Source: Anaerolineae bacterium
GTDB lineage: Bacteria > Chloroflexota > Anaerolineae > Aggregatilineales > Phototrophicaceae
Direction: 5' to 3'
Assembly: GCA_022824365.1 (NCBI GenBank)
Contig: JAJEAA010000018.1
Span: 310,001-374,000, forward strand
DNA: 64,000 nucleotides
Shown here: positions 43,938 to 52,265 of the stretch, in pieces
Position numbering within the stretch: the stretch's first letter is position 1
How the letters are laid out: each line of letters begins with the position of its first letter
Notes under the pieces: generated by a model
What the model saw: only the letters and a program-made list of their open reading frames with translations
What the model was told of the DNA's origin: nothing
Databases searched by the model: none
Translations under genes and position numbers: made by a program

Positions 43938-45155
43938 ATGATCTCGCCCGACATCGCAATGACTTGTCAAAGTGAAAATTGCGCCTGCCGGAAACCGGTG
44001 GACGCGAAGACGAGCTTCCAGGTCACTGACGAGTTTGAGCGCTTCAATCAAAAGTACGACATGTTCAATCGCGCGGTCTGGGATGAAGACGTGCGGTCGG
44101 AACGGTCGCAACGGTTCTTTGAATCTTACTTCACCGATTTGGCGCAATTCCGCAAGGTCGAGGGCTTCGAGCATCGCGATTACGCGCTGCGCAACGCGGC
44201 CTGGTATATCGCCGATTTCACCGCCGACTTGCTGGAGACAAGCCAGGACCGCAAGGAAGGCTTCCTCGATACTTACACCATGTTCCGCGAAGGCGCGACC
44301 CGCAAGACCGTGGCTAGCGCGGAAGTCAACACGGCGGAGCTGAAGCGCGCCGGCAAATTCCTGGGCGCGGACGCGCTCGGCATCTGCGAATACGACGAGC
44401 GCTGGGTCTATACGCATAACTACAGCCGGCAGAATCTCATGGCGAAGGAGATGGATCTGCCGAGTGACTTGACCCATGCGGTCGTGATCGTCAACGAGAT
44501 GGATCACGCAACCATCGAAACGGTGCCTTCAGCCTTGAGCGGCGCCGCCACCGGGCAAGGTTATAGCCGCGATATCATCGCCGTGCTATCGATAACGCAG
44601 TACATACGCAATCTTGGTTATCGCGCCTTTGCCAGCCTGAACGATACCGCGCTGTCCATCCCGCTGGCGATTCAAGCGGGCTTGGGCCAGTACGGGCGGC
44701 ACGGCCTCCTGATCACGCCGGAGTTTGGTCCCCGCGTCCGCATCGCCAAGATATTCACCGACTTGCCCCTGGTCGCGGACGAACCGATAGATTTCGGCGT
44801 GACCGAAACCTGCGACATTTGCCGCCGCTGCAGCGCCGCTTGCCCAGTCAAGGCCATCCCCTTTGACGAACCCAACTTCGATAGACACGACGGGATATCG
44901 CATCTCAAGGGCGTCAAGAAGTGGACCATTAACGCCAAGCAATGTTTTCAGTTCTGGGCGAACCAAGGTACGGATTGTTCCATTTGCATACGTGTTTGCC
45001 CGTACAACCGCGACTTGTCCAAGGCTTTCAATCGAGTCTTGCGCTGGATGTTGGGCAATCGCTGGCGGCGTCTGGCATTGTGGCTGGATCGGAAGCTCAA
45101 GCAGGGCGAGCGAAAGACAGCCGGCTGGTGGTGGAGACGCATGTCAAATGGCTGA
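43938..45155 (+). CDS. Reductive-dehalogenase-like corrinoid/iron-sulfur protein, cytosolic
   Basis: The chosen ATG gives 405 residues; a GTG at 43911 and an ATG at 43959 are alternatives. The C terminus binds two 4Fe-4S clusters, with Cys292/295/298/302 (CX2CX2CX3CP) and Cys336/347/350/354 (CX10CX2CX3CP). This is the RdhA spacing rather than that of QueG, whose second motif is longer. The preceding block matches RdhA: GYSRDI (Tyr209, candidate proton donor), NDTALSIPLAIQAGLGQYGR, HGLLITPEFGPRVRI and FTDLPLVADEPIDFGV. It has no Tat signal and no RdhB gene follows, so it is not a classical respiratory enzyme. It is probably cobamide-dependent; substrate unknown. Confidence 0.8.
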   Translation: MISPDIAMTCQSENCACRKPVDAKTSFQVTDEFERFNQKYDMFNRAVWDEDVRSERSQRFFESYFTDLAQFRKVEGFEHRDYALRNAAWYIADFTADLLETSQDRKEGFLDTYTMFREGATRKTVASAEVNTAELKRAGKFLGADALGICEYDERWVYTHNYSRQNLMAKEMDLPSDLTHAVVIVNEMDHATIETVPSALSGAATGQGYSRDIIAVLSITQYIRNLGYRAFASLNDTALSIPLAIQAGLGQYGRHGLLITPEFGPRVRIAKIFTDLPLVADEPIDFGVTETCDICRRCSAACPVKAIPFDEPNFDRHDGISHLKGVKKWTINAKQCFQFWANQGTDCSICIRVCPYNRDLSKAFNRVLRWMLGNRWRRLALWLDRKLKQGERKTAGWWWRRMSNG

Positions 45156-45528
45156 GCGCGCGCTCACAGTCTTCAGCGCGCTTGACTTCGACTTTGCGGG
45201 CGACGCCGACCCCTCAGAAGAAATGCGCCAGCGACTTTACGAGGCGCTGACGCTGTTGGCGGCCGCCTGTGTGGCGCGTGAGCTAAGTCAATCAGCGGTT
45301 GATATCCTGGCTTTCCTCCTGCTTCAGTCGGACTTGAGTATCGCGGTTAAGGATATCGCCGAAGACATGTTCGCCGATCTGGAGGGACGAATCTGCCCAC
45401 GCGTCATCTATGACGCCAAAGAATTCGCAACTGACATGGACTTAAAAACCATGGTCGAGTACTTGCTTGAGATACTTGAAGGCGAGCCCAACCTGACGCT
45501 TGCGCAACGCCCGCTCGGCGTCGCTTGA
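45148..45528 (+). CDS. Small acidic protein overlapping the reductive-dehalogenase-like gene, unknown
   Basis: The ATG at 45148 gives 126 residues and overlaps the upstream stop by eight bases, which suggests translational coupling. The protein is mostly helical and acidic (MAERALTVFSALDFDF, then LYEALTLLAAACVARELSQ) with no membrane helix and no metal motif, so it is not an RdhB anchor. No family was recognised. It could be a partner or chaperone of the upstream protein, or a chance neighbour. Confidence 0.6.
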   Translation: MAERALTVFSALDFDFAGDADPSEEMRQRLYEALTLLAAACVARELSQSAVDILAFLLLQSDLSIAVKDIAEDMFADLEGRICPRVIYDAKEFATDMDLKTMVEYLLEILEGEPNLTLAQRPLGVA

Positions 45529-45590
45529 CCGGCAAGCTCTCTCTTTGCTAAGCTGACTGTCGCAATCCACGTAGGTCCGGAACTCAATCG

Positions 45591-46001
45591 ATGGATCGAT
45601 TATCGGCGATATTTCAATTTGCTCCGCTGCGCCTCACGCTGGCTATCAGTTGGTCGCTGCTGTTGTCGCTGCTGCTGTTGCAAGCGGAAGCGGATCCGGT
45701 GATAGACCTGGGCATCCCGCGGGGAGAGAACACGCTTGCTCGCGAATTGGTCTTTAGCGCCGCGCATCTGCTGGCATTCGGCGGGACCTGTATCTGCTGG
45801 AATTGGGCGCTGCCGCAGACTTTGGGCGCGCGCAAGACCCTGTTAGTCGCTTGCGCTATAACTATCGTCCTCGGTGTCTCGACTGAGCTCTTGCAGACCT
45901 TTACCCTCGATCGGCACGCCTCCTGGTTTGACCTGGCGGCAAATATTGCCGGCGCGGTGATTGCCGCCAGACTGCTCTGGACAAGGCGCATCTGGCGATA
46001 A
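45591..46001 (+). CDS. VanZ-family membrane protein
   Basis: This 136-residue protein has three to four hydrophobic segments and the VanZ-like block STELLQTFTLDRHASWFDLA followed by a Gly/Ala-rich helix. In enterococci VanZ contributes to low-level teicoplanin resistance, but most homologues have no known role. It sits alone between the RdhA-like pair and the PD40/SH3b gene on the same strand, with gaps of about 60 bases. Confidence 0.85.
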   Translation: MDRLSAIFQFAPLRLTLAISWSLLLSLLLLQAEADPVIDLGIPRGENTLARELVFSAAHLLAFGGTCICWNWALPQTLGARKTLLVACAITIVLGVSTELLQTFTLDRHASWFDLAANIAGAVIAARLLWTRRIWR

Positions 46002-46067
46002 GGACGATTATCGCAACTCATGCAGCTATGCTAAGCTGAACAAAATCGAGCGCACAGGATGACCGAG

Positions 46068-47780
46068 ATGGGACGACTTCTCCTGAGATTTATGTTTGCA
46101 GTCTGGACTCTGGCTCTTGTTGGCGCCGTCTCGGCGCAGGCAATCAACCAGAATGCCTATGCCTTTATGCGGGGAGATATCTGGAAGTTTGACCTCGCAA
46201 ACGATGTGGCGACCCAGCTAACGCACAGCGGCTACAATGGAGGCCCGATCCTGGCGCCGGATGGCGGCAAACTGGTTTTCTTGTCCACCGCCGAGGCATT
46301 CATCGCGGAATGGGAAGCCGGCAGGTCTGAACAGACCGACGGGACGCCGCCAGCGGACATCTGGGTCATGGATCTGGCGACGGAGTCGTTCACGCTCATC
46401 GCTGATCAAAGTGGCGCGAGCGCGGCGGGATACCTGCGATCGCTGCCGGTCTGGTCGCCCGATAGCCGGCGGCTGGCATGGATAGAACTCGACCCGCAGG
46501 CGCAGGCGCTCGACGCGGCGACCTTGCAGACACATAATTTTGACACGGGCCTCCGGACTGCTTTCGGCAGTCCACTCGACCTGGGCATCCAAGGCAGCAA
46601 CATACGCTTGCCCAGCCTGCGCTGGGGCGATGGCGGCATCGCGCGTCTGCTTTATACCGCCGGCGCAGACGACGAGCCTGATCTCTACGCGCAGTTGATC
46701 GATATCGACGGCGGCGCGCTAAGGCAGTTTGATCTGGACTTGAACGCCAGCCGCGATAATTCGGTGCGCGACTTTATTTGGGTGAATCACCTCGGCAACA
46801 GCCAACTGGCTTTGCAGATTCAAGATTATTGGGAGGTGCTGAACGCGGCGGATGGGTCCCGCGCCCGGCTCCTCGACCCGCCTCGCTTGAAGAATCGTAC
46901 GATATCCGGGGCGATCCAGGTCATACCGGCGTCGGTTGCCAACGCCAATGGCGATTGGGATATCCACTGGTACGCCACCAGCGGCGCAAATCTGTACAAT
47001 ACCGGCTATGACAGCCCGCGCGTCAATCGCAATTATATGCCCGGCATCTCGCCGGACGGGACGCGAATGGCTTGGCATAATGGCGACCGCATCAGCAGTT
47101 GGAATATTGGCTTGGCCGAGGGCAACCGAGCCCTGGCAAGCGATGCCAGCCATCGACGGAGTTTTCCGATTCCCGAACCTGTCAGCGTAGTATGGGCGCC
47201 GACAGAGTGGATCACAACCGGCGCGGTTGCTGGCGCGCCTGTCGGCCCGCTTTCGGTCGAATGCGCCATGACGCCGCGCTTGGGCGCAGGAAATCAAGCG
47301 ATCGTCAGCCCCGATGTCACGTTGCGAATCCGCAGCGACGCATCAACATCCGGCGCCGAGCTTGGTCAGGCTGAGCCGGGTTCAGTCCTTTCTATCCAAG
47401 CCGGTCCGATCTGCGCCGACGGCTACCACTGGTACGCCGTGCATGACAATGTGGCGGCGGGCTGGTCGGCCGAAGGCGGCGGCGGCGAGTATTGGCTGCT
47501 CTATCATGTCGCCTGCTCTGATAGCCCGGCGACGCGCTTGACAACCGGCATGACCGGCACGGCAACTGCGAACAGCGTAGTAAACATCAGGAGCGGTCCC
47601 GGCGCGTCTGGCACGGAAGTTGTCTGGGCAGTGGCGGCGGGCGACGAGTTCAATGTCACCGGCTTGCCGCAATGTGGCGCGCTCGGGCTGCGCTGGTATC
47701 CGGTAGCGATCGACGAGTATTCTGGCTGGATCGCCGAGGGGCAAGGCGACGAATACTGGATCGAGCCGGTCGCCGATTAA
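46068..47780 (+). CDS. Secreted PD40 beta-propeller protein with two SH3b-like domains
   Basis: From the ATG at 46068 (AGGA eight bases upstream; another ATG at 46059) the product is 570 residues with a signal peptide ending near GAVSAQA. The N-terminal two thirds are TolB-like PD40 units (LAPDGGKLVFLST, WSPDSRRLAWIELD, ISPDGTRMAWHNGD). Two bacterial SH3-like domains follow at about residues 415-480 and 495-565 (TLRIRSDASTSGAELGQAEP and VVNIRSGPGASGTEVVWAV), a module that often binds cell-wall peptides. It resembles parts of the kinase at 27216 and of the FHA protein. The stop overlaps the convergent GNAT stop at TTAA. Confidence 0.85.
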   Translation: MGRLLLRFMFAVWTLALVGAVSAQAINQNAYAFMRGDIWKFDLANDVATQLTHSGYNGGPILAPDGGKLVFLSTAEAFIAEWEAGRSEQTDGTPPADIWVMDLATESFTLIADQSGASAAGYLRSLPVWSPDSRRLAWIELDPQAQALDAATLQTHNFDTGLRTAFGSPLDLGIQGSNIRLPSLRWGDGGIARLLYTAGADDEPDLYAQLIDIDGGALRQFDLDLNASRDNSVRDFIWVNHLGNSQLALQIQDYWEVLNAADGSRARLLDPPRLKNRTISGAIQVIPASVANANGDWDIHWYATSGANLYNTGYDSPRVNRNYMPGISPDGTRMAWHNGDRISSWNIGLAEGNRALASDASHRRSFPIPEPVSVVWAPTEWITTGAVAGAPVGPLSVECAMTPRLGAGNQAIVSPDVTLRIRSDASTSGAELGQAEPGSVLSIQAGPICADGYHWYAVHDNVAAGWSAEGGGGEYWLLYHVACSDSPATRLTTGMTGTATANSVVNIRSGPGASGTEVVWAVAAGDEFNVTGLPQCGALGLRWYPVAIDEYSGWIAEGQGDEYWIEPVAD

Positions 47781-48403
47781 ACCGGCTGGTGTTCGGGGTT
47801 TTCCCAGACGATCAGCGTCGCCCAATTATCCGAAGCGTCGTCTTCAATATAATTTTCCAGCAAGCCGCGAACTTTGAATCCCCGGCCGAGTTGGAAAGAT
47901 AACGTGCTGTCATAGAGTTCGCCCGCGATGACCTTAGCCGCGTAGGTCTGCGGCGACATGATCGATTTGAAGTCGGCGTAATCGGGGATAAGCCCGCCGG
48001 CGACGATGCCGTGGCGATTAAGACGCTGAACAACATCTTTGCGCGCCTGGTAAAGCCCTGAGCCGATGCCGCGCCGACGGTAATCCGGATGCACGCTGAT
48101 GTCCGCGCCATAGTACCAAGCGCCATTGGGATCGTGGTGGCTGTAGAAGCCGCTGTCGATGATCTCCTGGAAGCTGTGCTGGGCTTGATCGAAGTCGAAG
48201 TTGATGAGGAAACCCGAACCCAGGCCAACGACGCGCTCGTCATCGAGAGCGACAAAATTGCCTTCGGGGAAAAGGCGGCAATGGTTGAGAAAGTGCTCCT
48301 CGCGCATCAACTCCTCTTCGCCGAGCGTGGGGAAGCAATCGCGCTGCAATTGCTCAAGCGCCGAGGCGAAACGCGCTTCTATGATCTCGATTCGTATAGT
48401 CAT
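47777..48403 (-). CDS. GNAT-family N-acetyltransferase (second copy)
   Basis: This 208-residue acetyltransferase has the acetyl-CoA loop HPDYRRRGIGSGLYQARKDV at about residues 106-125. Its C terminus, GFKVRGLLENYIEDD then LIVWENPEH, matches the GNAT at 38046-38933, so the two are paralogues of one subfamily. That subfamily is also found as the N-terminal domain of GNAT-nitrilase fusion proteins. GGGG five bases before the ATG may serve as the ribosome site. The substrate is unknown. Confidence 0.88.
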   Translation of the reverse strand: MTIRIEIIEARFASALEQLQRDCFPTLGEEELMREEHFLNHCRLFPEGNFVALDDERVVGLGSGFLINFDFDQAQHSFQEIIDSGFYSHHDPNGAWYYGADISVHPDYRRRGIGSGLYQARKDVVQRLNRHGIVAGGLIPDYADFKSIMSPQTYAAKVIAGELYDSTLSFQLGRGFKVRGLLENYIEDDASDNWATLIVWENPEHQPV

Positions 48404-48844
48404 CTATGCCCCAACGATGTGCCGCGAGCGCGTCCATAATCAGCGCAAGTGTAGCCTTTTCAAGCCGCGCGGGTCAACAGTACCTGGCTGGCGCGCCGGG
48501 CAATCGCTTCAAAATTGACATCCGCCGCGAAGACAAGTTTCAGCGCCCCCGAGAAACTACGCACATTTGTTCTTTCTTTCTACTCAATATCATGATACAC
48601 TCTCCTTATGGATCAATTATCGCAGGCTCTGAATTGCGGCGCCCAACCGCTGCCCTCCGCCGAAAATACGGTCTGTATCCCTACCGTGTCGATAGACTTG
48701 CGGGATGTAGGGCAGGCAGTTCAGAAGCATGTCAGGGGCGAATGCCGCCTGTATGCCAGCGGTTGCGCCCCTGCGCCGGCATACCAAAATCATACCGACA
48801 GCCGCCTGCGTTTTCGCGTTTTCGCCCAGAAAACTGCGTCTACT

Positions 48845-48888
48845 GTCCGAAAAGTACTTTCCCGTGTCCGACTTTGTCCGTTTCGGAC
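48845..48888. repeat. Inverted repeat GTCCGAAA/TTTCGGAC
   Basis: Eight-base arms at 48845-48852 and 48881-48888 are perfect inverted copies around 28 bases. Two further GTCCG words (near 48865 and 48875) lie inside. It could be an operator or a folded leader for pdxS about 300 bases downstream. Confidence 0.5.
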
Positions 48889-48977
48889 AATATACAAACC
48901 GAAAACAAATACACTCTGGGAGTGGCTGCCTGCTGACTGCATGATAACTTCGCTGGCAAATAGTAAACCTCCGTGAC

Positions 48978-49030
48978 GGCGGGCTGTGTCGGCGGGCTGT
49001 GTCTACGCGCCCTACGCGCCCTACGCGACC
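48978..49030 (+). repeat. Two adjacent tandem repeat blocks (2 x 13 and 3 x 9 bases)
   Basis: GGCGGGCTGTGTC occurs twice without a gap (48978-49003). It is followed directly by three copies of TACGCGCCC (49004-49030), the last with one change. Such blocks can vary in copy number between strains. Confidence 0.7.
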
Positions 49031-49181
49031 ATCGCTGTACTCGGCGCTAAGAAATAATTGGAAGCGATTGCCCTGGCTGGCGCGCCGCGCGGACTGAATG
49101 GACTGCATTGGACATATAGAATTCCCGGCGGATGGCGTAGTATTGGCAGCAGTGTGAATTGCTTCGTAGAAGGGGTCGGCA

Positions 49182-50087
49182 ATGGCGACGAACGGACATC
49201 AGCAGAACGGCAGCGAAAAAGGGACGGACAAGGTCAAGCGCGGCTTAGCGCAGATGCTCAAGGGCGGCGTGATCATGGATGTGGTGACGCCGGAGCAAGC
49301 GCGGATCGCCGAAGACGCCGGCGCTGTGGCCGTCATGGCGCTAGAGCGGGTGCCGGCGGATATCCGCGTACAGGGCGGCGTGGCGCGGATGAGCGATCCG
49401 GACATGATCGACGGCATCATCAATGCCGTGTCGATTCCCGTAATGGCGAAGGCGCGCATCGGCCATTTTGTCGAAGCCCAGATCCTGGAAGCGCTGGGCG
49501 TGGATTATATTGACGAGAGCGAAGTATTGACGCCCGCTGATGAAGAGCATCACATCAACAAGTGGAAGTTCTCCGTGCCATTCGTCTGCGGCTGTCGCAA
49601 CCTGGGCGAAGCGCTGCGCCGCGTCAACGAAGGCGCCGCGATGATGCGCACCAAGGGAGAAGCCGGCACCGGCGACGTGGTCGAAGCCGTGCGGCACGCC
49701 CGCGCCGTCAATGGCGATATCCGGCTCATCAGCTGCATGGACGAAGATGAACTCTACACCTACGCCAAAGAGATTCGCGCGCCTTATGAGTTGGTCAAGG
49801 AAACGGCGGAGCTTGGCCGTTTGCCGGTCGTTAATTTCGCCGCCGGTGGTGTGGCCACCCCGGCCGATGCCGCGCTGATGATGCAATTGGGCGTGGATGG
49901 CGTTTTCGTCGGCAGCGGCATTTTCAAGAGCGGCAATCCCGAAAAACGGGCGCGAGCGATCGTCAAGGCCGTGACGCACTACACCGATGCCAAGATTCTG
50001 GCCGATGTCAGCCGCAACCTGGGCGAAGCGATGGTCGGCATCAACGTGACGCCGGACGAGGTCATCCTGGGCAAGCGAGGCTGGTAG
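49182..50087 (+). CDS. pdxS: Pyridoxal 5'-phosphate synthase subunit PdxS
   Basis: This 301-residue (beta/alpha)8 enzyme makes vitamin B6 (PLP) from ribose 5-phosphate, glyceraldehyde 3-phosphate and ammonia. The N terminus is followed by [20 protein letters not shown]; the catalytic Lys lie in VMAKARIGH and [18 protein letters not shown] clear GAAGGGG precedes the ATG by six bases. The glutaminase partner PdxT, which supplies ammonia, is normally adjacent but is not in this window; it may lie elsewhere. A hairpin terminator follows. Confidence 0.97.
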   Translation: MATNGHQQNGSEKGTDKVKRGLAQMLKGGVIMDVVTPEQARIAEDAGAVAVMALERVPADIRVQGGVARMSDPDMIDGIINAVSIPVMAKARIGHFVEAQILEALGVDYIDESEVLTPADEEHHINKWKFSVPFVCGCRNLGEALRRVNEGAAMMRTKGEAGTGDVVEAVRHARAVNGDIRLISCMDEDELYTYAKEIRAPYELVKETAELGRLPVVNFAAGGVATPADAALMMQLGVDGVFVGSGIFKSGNPEKRARAIVKAVTHYTDAKILADVSRNLGEAMVGINVTPDEVILGKRGW

Positions 50088-50111
50088 CAGTCCAATTTTG
50101 CCGAGACAGTC

Positions 50112-50147
50112 AGAGCCGGTTCACTGCTAAGAAACAGAGCCGGCTCT
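50112..50147. terminator. Hairpin between convergent pdxS and the peptide-ABC operon
   Basis: AGAGCCGG (50112-50119) pairs with CCGGCTCT (50140-50147) across a 20-base loop. The right part alone is a 12-base palindrome (50136-50147). It is followed by TTATGATCTTAT. It lies between two convergent stops and could serve both strands. Confidence 0.55.
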
Positions 50148-50168
50148 TATGATCTTATGGCGCTTCGA

Positions 50169-51209
50169 CTAGTCGAACACTCCCTGCAAAGTCAACTCTT
50201 CGGCCAGGTGGCAACTGACCTGCCTGCCGTCGCTGATGGTCTGCAGCTGCGGGATTTCTTCGCGACAGACATCCTTGGCGAAGGGGCAGCGCGGATGGAA
50301 GACGCAGCCTGAAGGCAGATTGAGCAGATCGGGCGGTTCGCCGCTGCTAGCGTCTTGCAGGCGCTGGCTCTTGCGCTTGCTGACCTTGGGCACAGCCTTG
50401 AGCAGCATTTCAGTATAAGGATGCAGCGGCTGCCGCAGGATCTCGTCCCGCGAGCCGGACTCGATGATCTTGCCGGCGTACATCACCAGAATGCGGTCGC
50501 TCATGTAACGAATCACACTCATGCTGTGGGAGATGAACAGGTAGGATAGTTCGAAATCCTGCTGCAAGTCTTTGAGCAGGTTGAGCATCTGCGCCTGTAT
50601 CGATACGTCCAGCGCGGATACCGGCTCATCGGCAACGACCAACTGGGGATTGACGACCAGAGCGCGGGCGATGCAAATGCGCTGGCGCTGGCCGCCGCTG
50701 AAGCTGTGTGGGAAGCGCTGCAAGTGGCTGACGCTGAGGCCCACGCGCTGGATGATATCGGCGACGCGCTCCTCCAATTCCACGCCGCGCGCCAAGCCAT
50801 TGACCAGCAGCGGCTCGCCGACGCTGCGCAGAACGCTCATGCGCGGATTCAGCGACGAGAAGGGGTCTTGAAAGATGACCTGGACGATCTTGCGGAATTC
50901 ACTGTTGTTGCCGCGATTGAGCTGGTCCAGGCGGAAGACCTGGCCGCCGCCGCGCACAATAATGTCGCCATCAGTTTTCTCGTAGAGGTAGGCGACGCAG
51001 CGGCCGAGGGTGGTCTTGCCACAGCCACTCTCGCCGATGACGCCGACGGTCTCGCCTTTTTCCACGGTGAAGCTGACATCGTCAACGGCTTTGATAGTGC
51101 CGATTGTGCGCCGCAGCAGACCCTTCTCCTGCAAAGGGAAATACTTCTTGAGATTTCTCACCTCAAGCACGTTGATATCTGCGGGCGCTTGCGCTGGTGC
51201 TGGGCTCAT
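50169..51209 (-). CDS. Peptide/oligosaccharide-type ABC transporter ATPase (OppF-like)
   Basis: From the ATG at 51209, four bases after the stop of the OppD-like gene, the product is 346 residues. A longer frame to 51407 would overlap that gene. Motifs are Walker A GESGCGKTT, signature FSGGQRQRICIARAL and Walker B LVVADEPVSALD. The C-terminal oligopeptide-transporter extension has the cysteine pattern CVFHPRCPFAKDVC, which in relatives binds an iron-sulfur cluster or a metal. It works with the OppD-like ATPase on the OppB/C-like permeases. It is the last gene of the operon. Confidence 0.93.
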   Translation of the reverse strand: MSPAPAQAPADINVLEVRNLKKYFPLQEKGLLRRTIGTIKAVDDVSFTVEKGETVGVIGESGCGKTTLGRCVAYLYEKTDGDIIVRGGGQVFRLDQLNRGNNSEFRKIVQVIFQDPFSSLNPRMSVLRSVGEPLLVNGLARGVELEERVADIIQRVGLSVSHLQRFPHSFSGGQRQRICIARALVVNPQLVVADEPVSALDVSIQAQMLNLLKDLQQDFELSYLFISHSMSVIRYMSDRILVMYAGKIIESGSRDEILRQPLHPYTEMLLKAVPKVSKRKSQRLQDASSGEPPDLLNLPSGCVFHPRCPFAKDVCREEIPQLQTISDGRQVSCHLAEELTLQGVFD

Positions 51210-51213
51210 CCCC

Positions 51214-52248
51214 TCACAACCCTTCATCGTAGAGTACACAGCGAACTTCGTGGCCCGCCTCCACCTCGATGACCGGCGGCGCCATGGTATCGCATAGGCC
51301 CGTGACGCGTAGTTCGCAGCGGGAGTAGAAGGGGCAGCCGCTTTGCACCGCGAAGGGCTCAGGCAAGACGCCCTCGATAGGCTGCAGCCGTTGCAATTCT
51401 CCATCAACTGTCGGGATGGAGCGCCAAAGCGCGCGCGTATAGGGGTGCAGCGGATTCTCGAAAATCTGCTCGACGCTGCCCTTCTCCATTATTTGGCCCA
51501 GGTACATGACAATGACGTCATCCGAAACTTCGCCGATGACGGCGATATCATGCGTGATGAAGATAACCGCCATTTTGTATTCGGTTTGAATCTCCTTGAT
51601 CAAAGCGAGTATCTGCGCTTCGATCGTGACATCGAGGGCGGTGGTCGGCTCATCCGCGATCAACAGTTGCGGATTGCAGGTCAGCGCCATGGCGATCATC
51701 GCGCGCTGCCGCATGCCGCCGCTGAATTGAAAGGGAAAGGCGTCCACAAGCTCTTCGGCATTGGAGATGCCGACGCGCGTGAGTAATTCGATGGCTCGCT
51801 GTCGAGCGCCAGCGCGGTTGATGTTAGCGATGTGCAGGAGCATCGCTTCGGTGATCTGATCCTCGATCGAGTGCACCGGGCTGAAGGAAGTCATCGGCTC
51901 CTGAAATATCATGCTGATATCATTCCAGCGGATATCACGAATCGTTTCGCCGGTCGAGGAAACACGCGCCAAGTCAATAGACTCCTCGTCCGAGCGGCGG
52001 AGGAGAATCTCGCCCTTGGAAATTGAGCCCGGCTCCGGAGTGAGGCGCATCAAGGCTTGCGCGGTGACCGATTTGCCGCTGCCGCTTTCGCCGATGATGC
52101 CCAAGGTTTTGCCAGGAATGACGGTAAAGCTCACGCCGTTGACCGCCTTGACTGTACCCTCGCGCAGCCGGAACTCGATGTTGAGATCCCGGACTTCGAG
52201 CAAAGCGCGTTCTCGTGATCTGGGTGTGCTCGGCTGCTCAAGCGCCAT
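51214..52248 (-). CDS. Peptide/oligosaccharide-type ABC transporter ATPase (OppD-like)
   Basis: From the ATG at 52248, supported by GGAG seven bases upstream, the product is 344 residues. The same frame stays open for 780 more bases into the permease gene, but that stretch has no family features. Motifs are Walker A GESGSGKS, signature [15 protein letters not shown] and Walker [13 protein letters not shown]. The C-terminal extension has [15 protein letters not shown]. It forms a heterodimer with the OppF-like ATPase. Confidence 0.93.
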   Translation of the reverse strand: MALEQPSTPRSRERALLEVRDLNIEFRLREGTVKAVNGVSFTVIPGKTLGIIGESGSGKSVTAQALMRLTPEPGSISKGEILLRRSDEESIDLARVSSTGETIRDIRWNDISMIFQEPMTSFSPVHSIEDQITEAMLLHIANINRAGARQRAIELLTRVGISNAEELVDAFPFQFSGGMRQRAMIAMALTCNPQLLIADEPTTALDVTIEAQILALIKEIQTEYKMAVIFITHDIAVIGEVSDDVIVMYLGQIMEKGSVEQIFENPLHPYTRALWRSIPTVDGELQRLQPIEGVLPEPFAVQSGCPFYSRCELRVTGLCDTMAPPVIEVEAGHEVRCVLYDEGL

Positions 52249-52265
52249 TGATCTGCTCCACTGCC

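Larger units (their letters stand above)
48404..49181. other. Long non-coding stretch before pdxS
   Basis: About 780 bases hold no convincing gene. Short open frames exist but lack ribosome sites and family features. The stretch carries an inverted repeat (48845-48888), three TGTCCG words and two blocks of tandem repeats (48978-49030). It may contain the pdxS promoter and regulatory sites; no riboswitch was recognised. Confidence 0.5.

Noticed and set aside
48608-48976. Possible 122-codon gene in the gap before pdxS
   Set aside because: No ribosome binding site, Cys-rich random composition and overlap with inverted repeats.
48978-49030. Tandem repeats as a CRISPR array
   Set aside because: Units are 9 and 13 bases without spacers and no cas gene is present.
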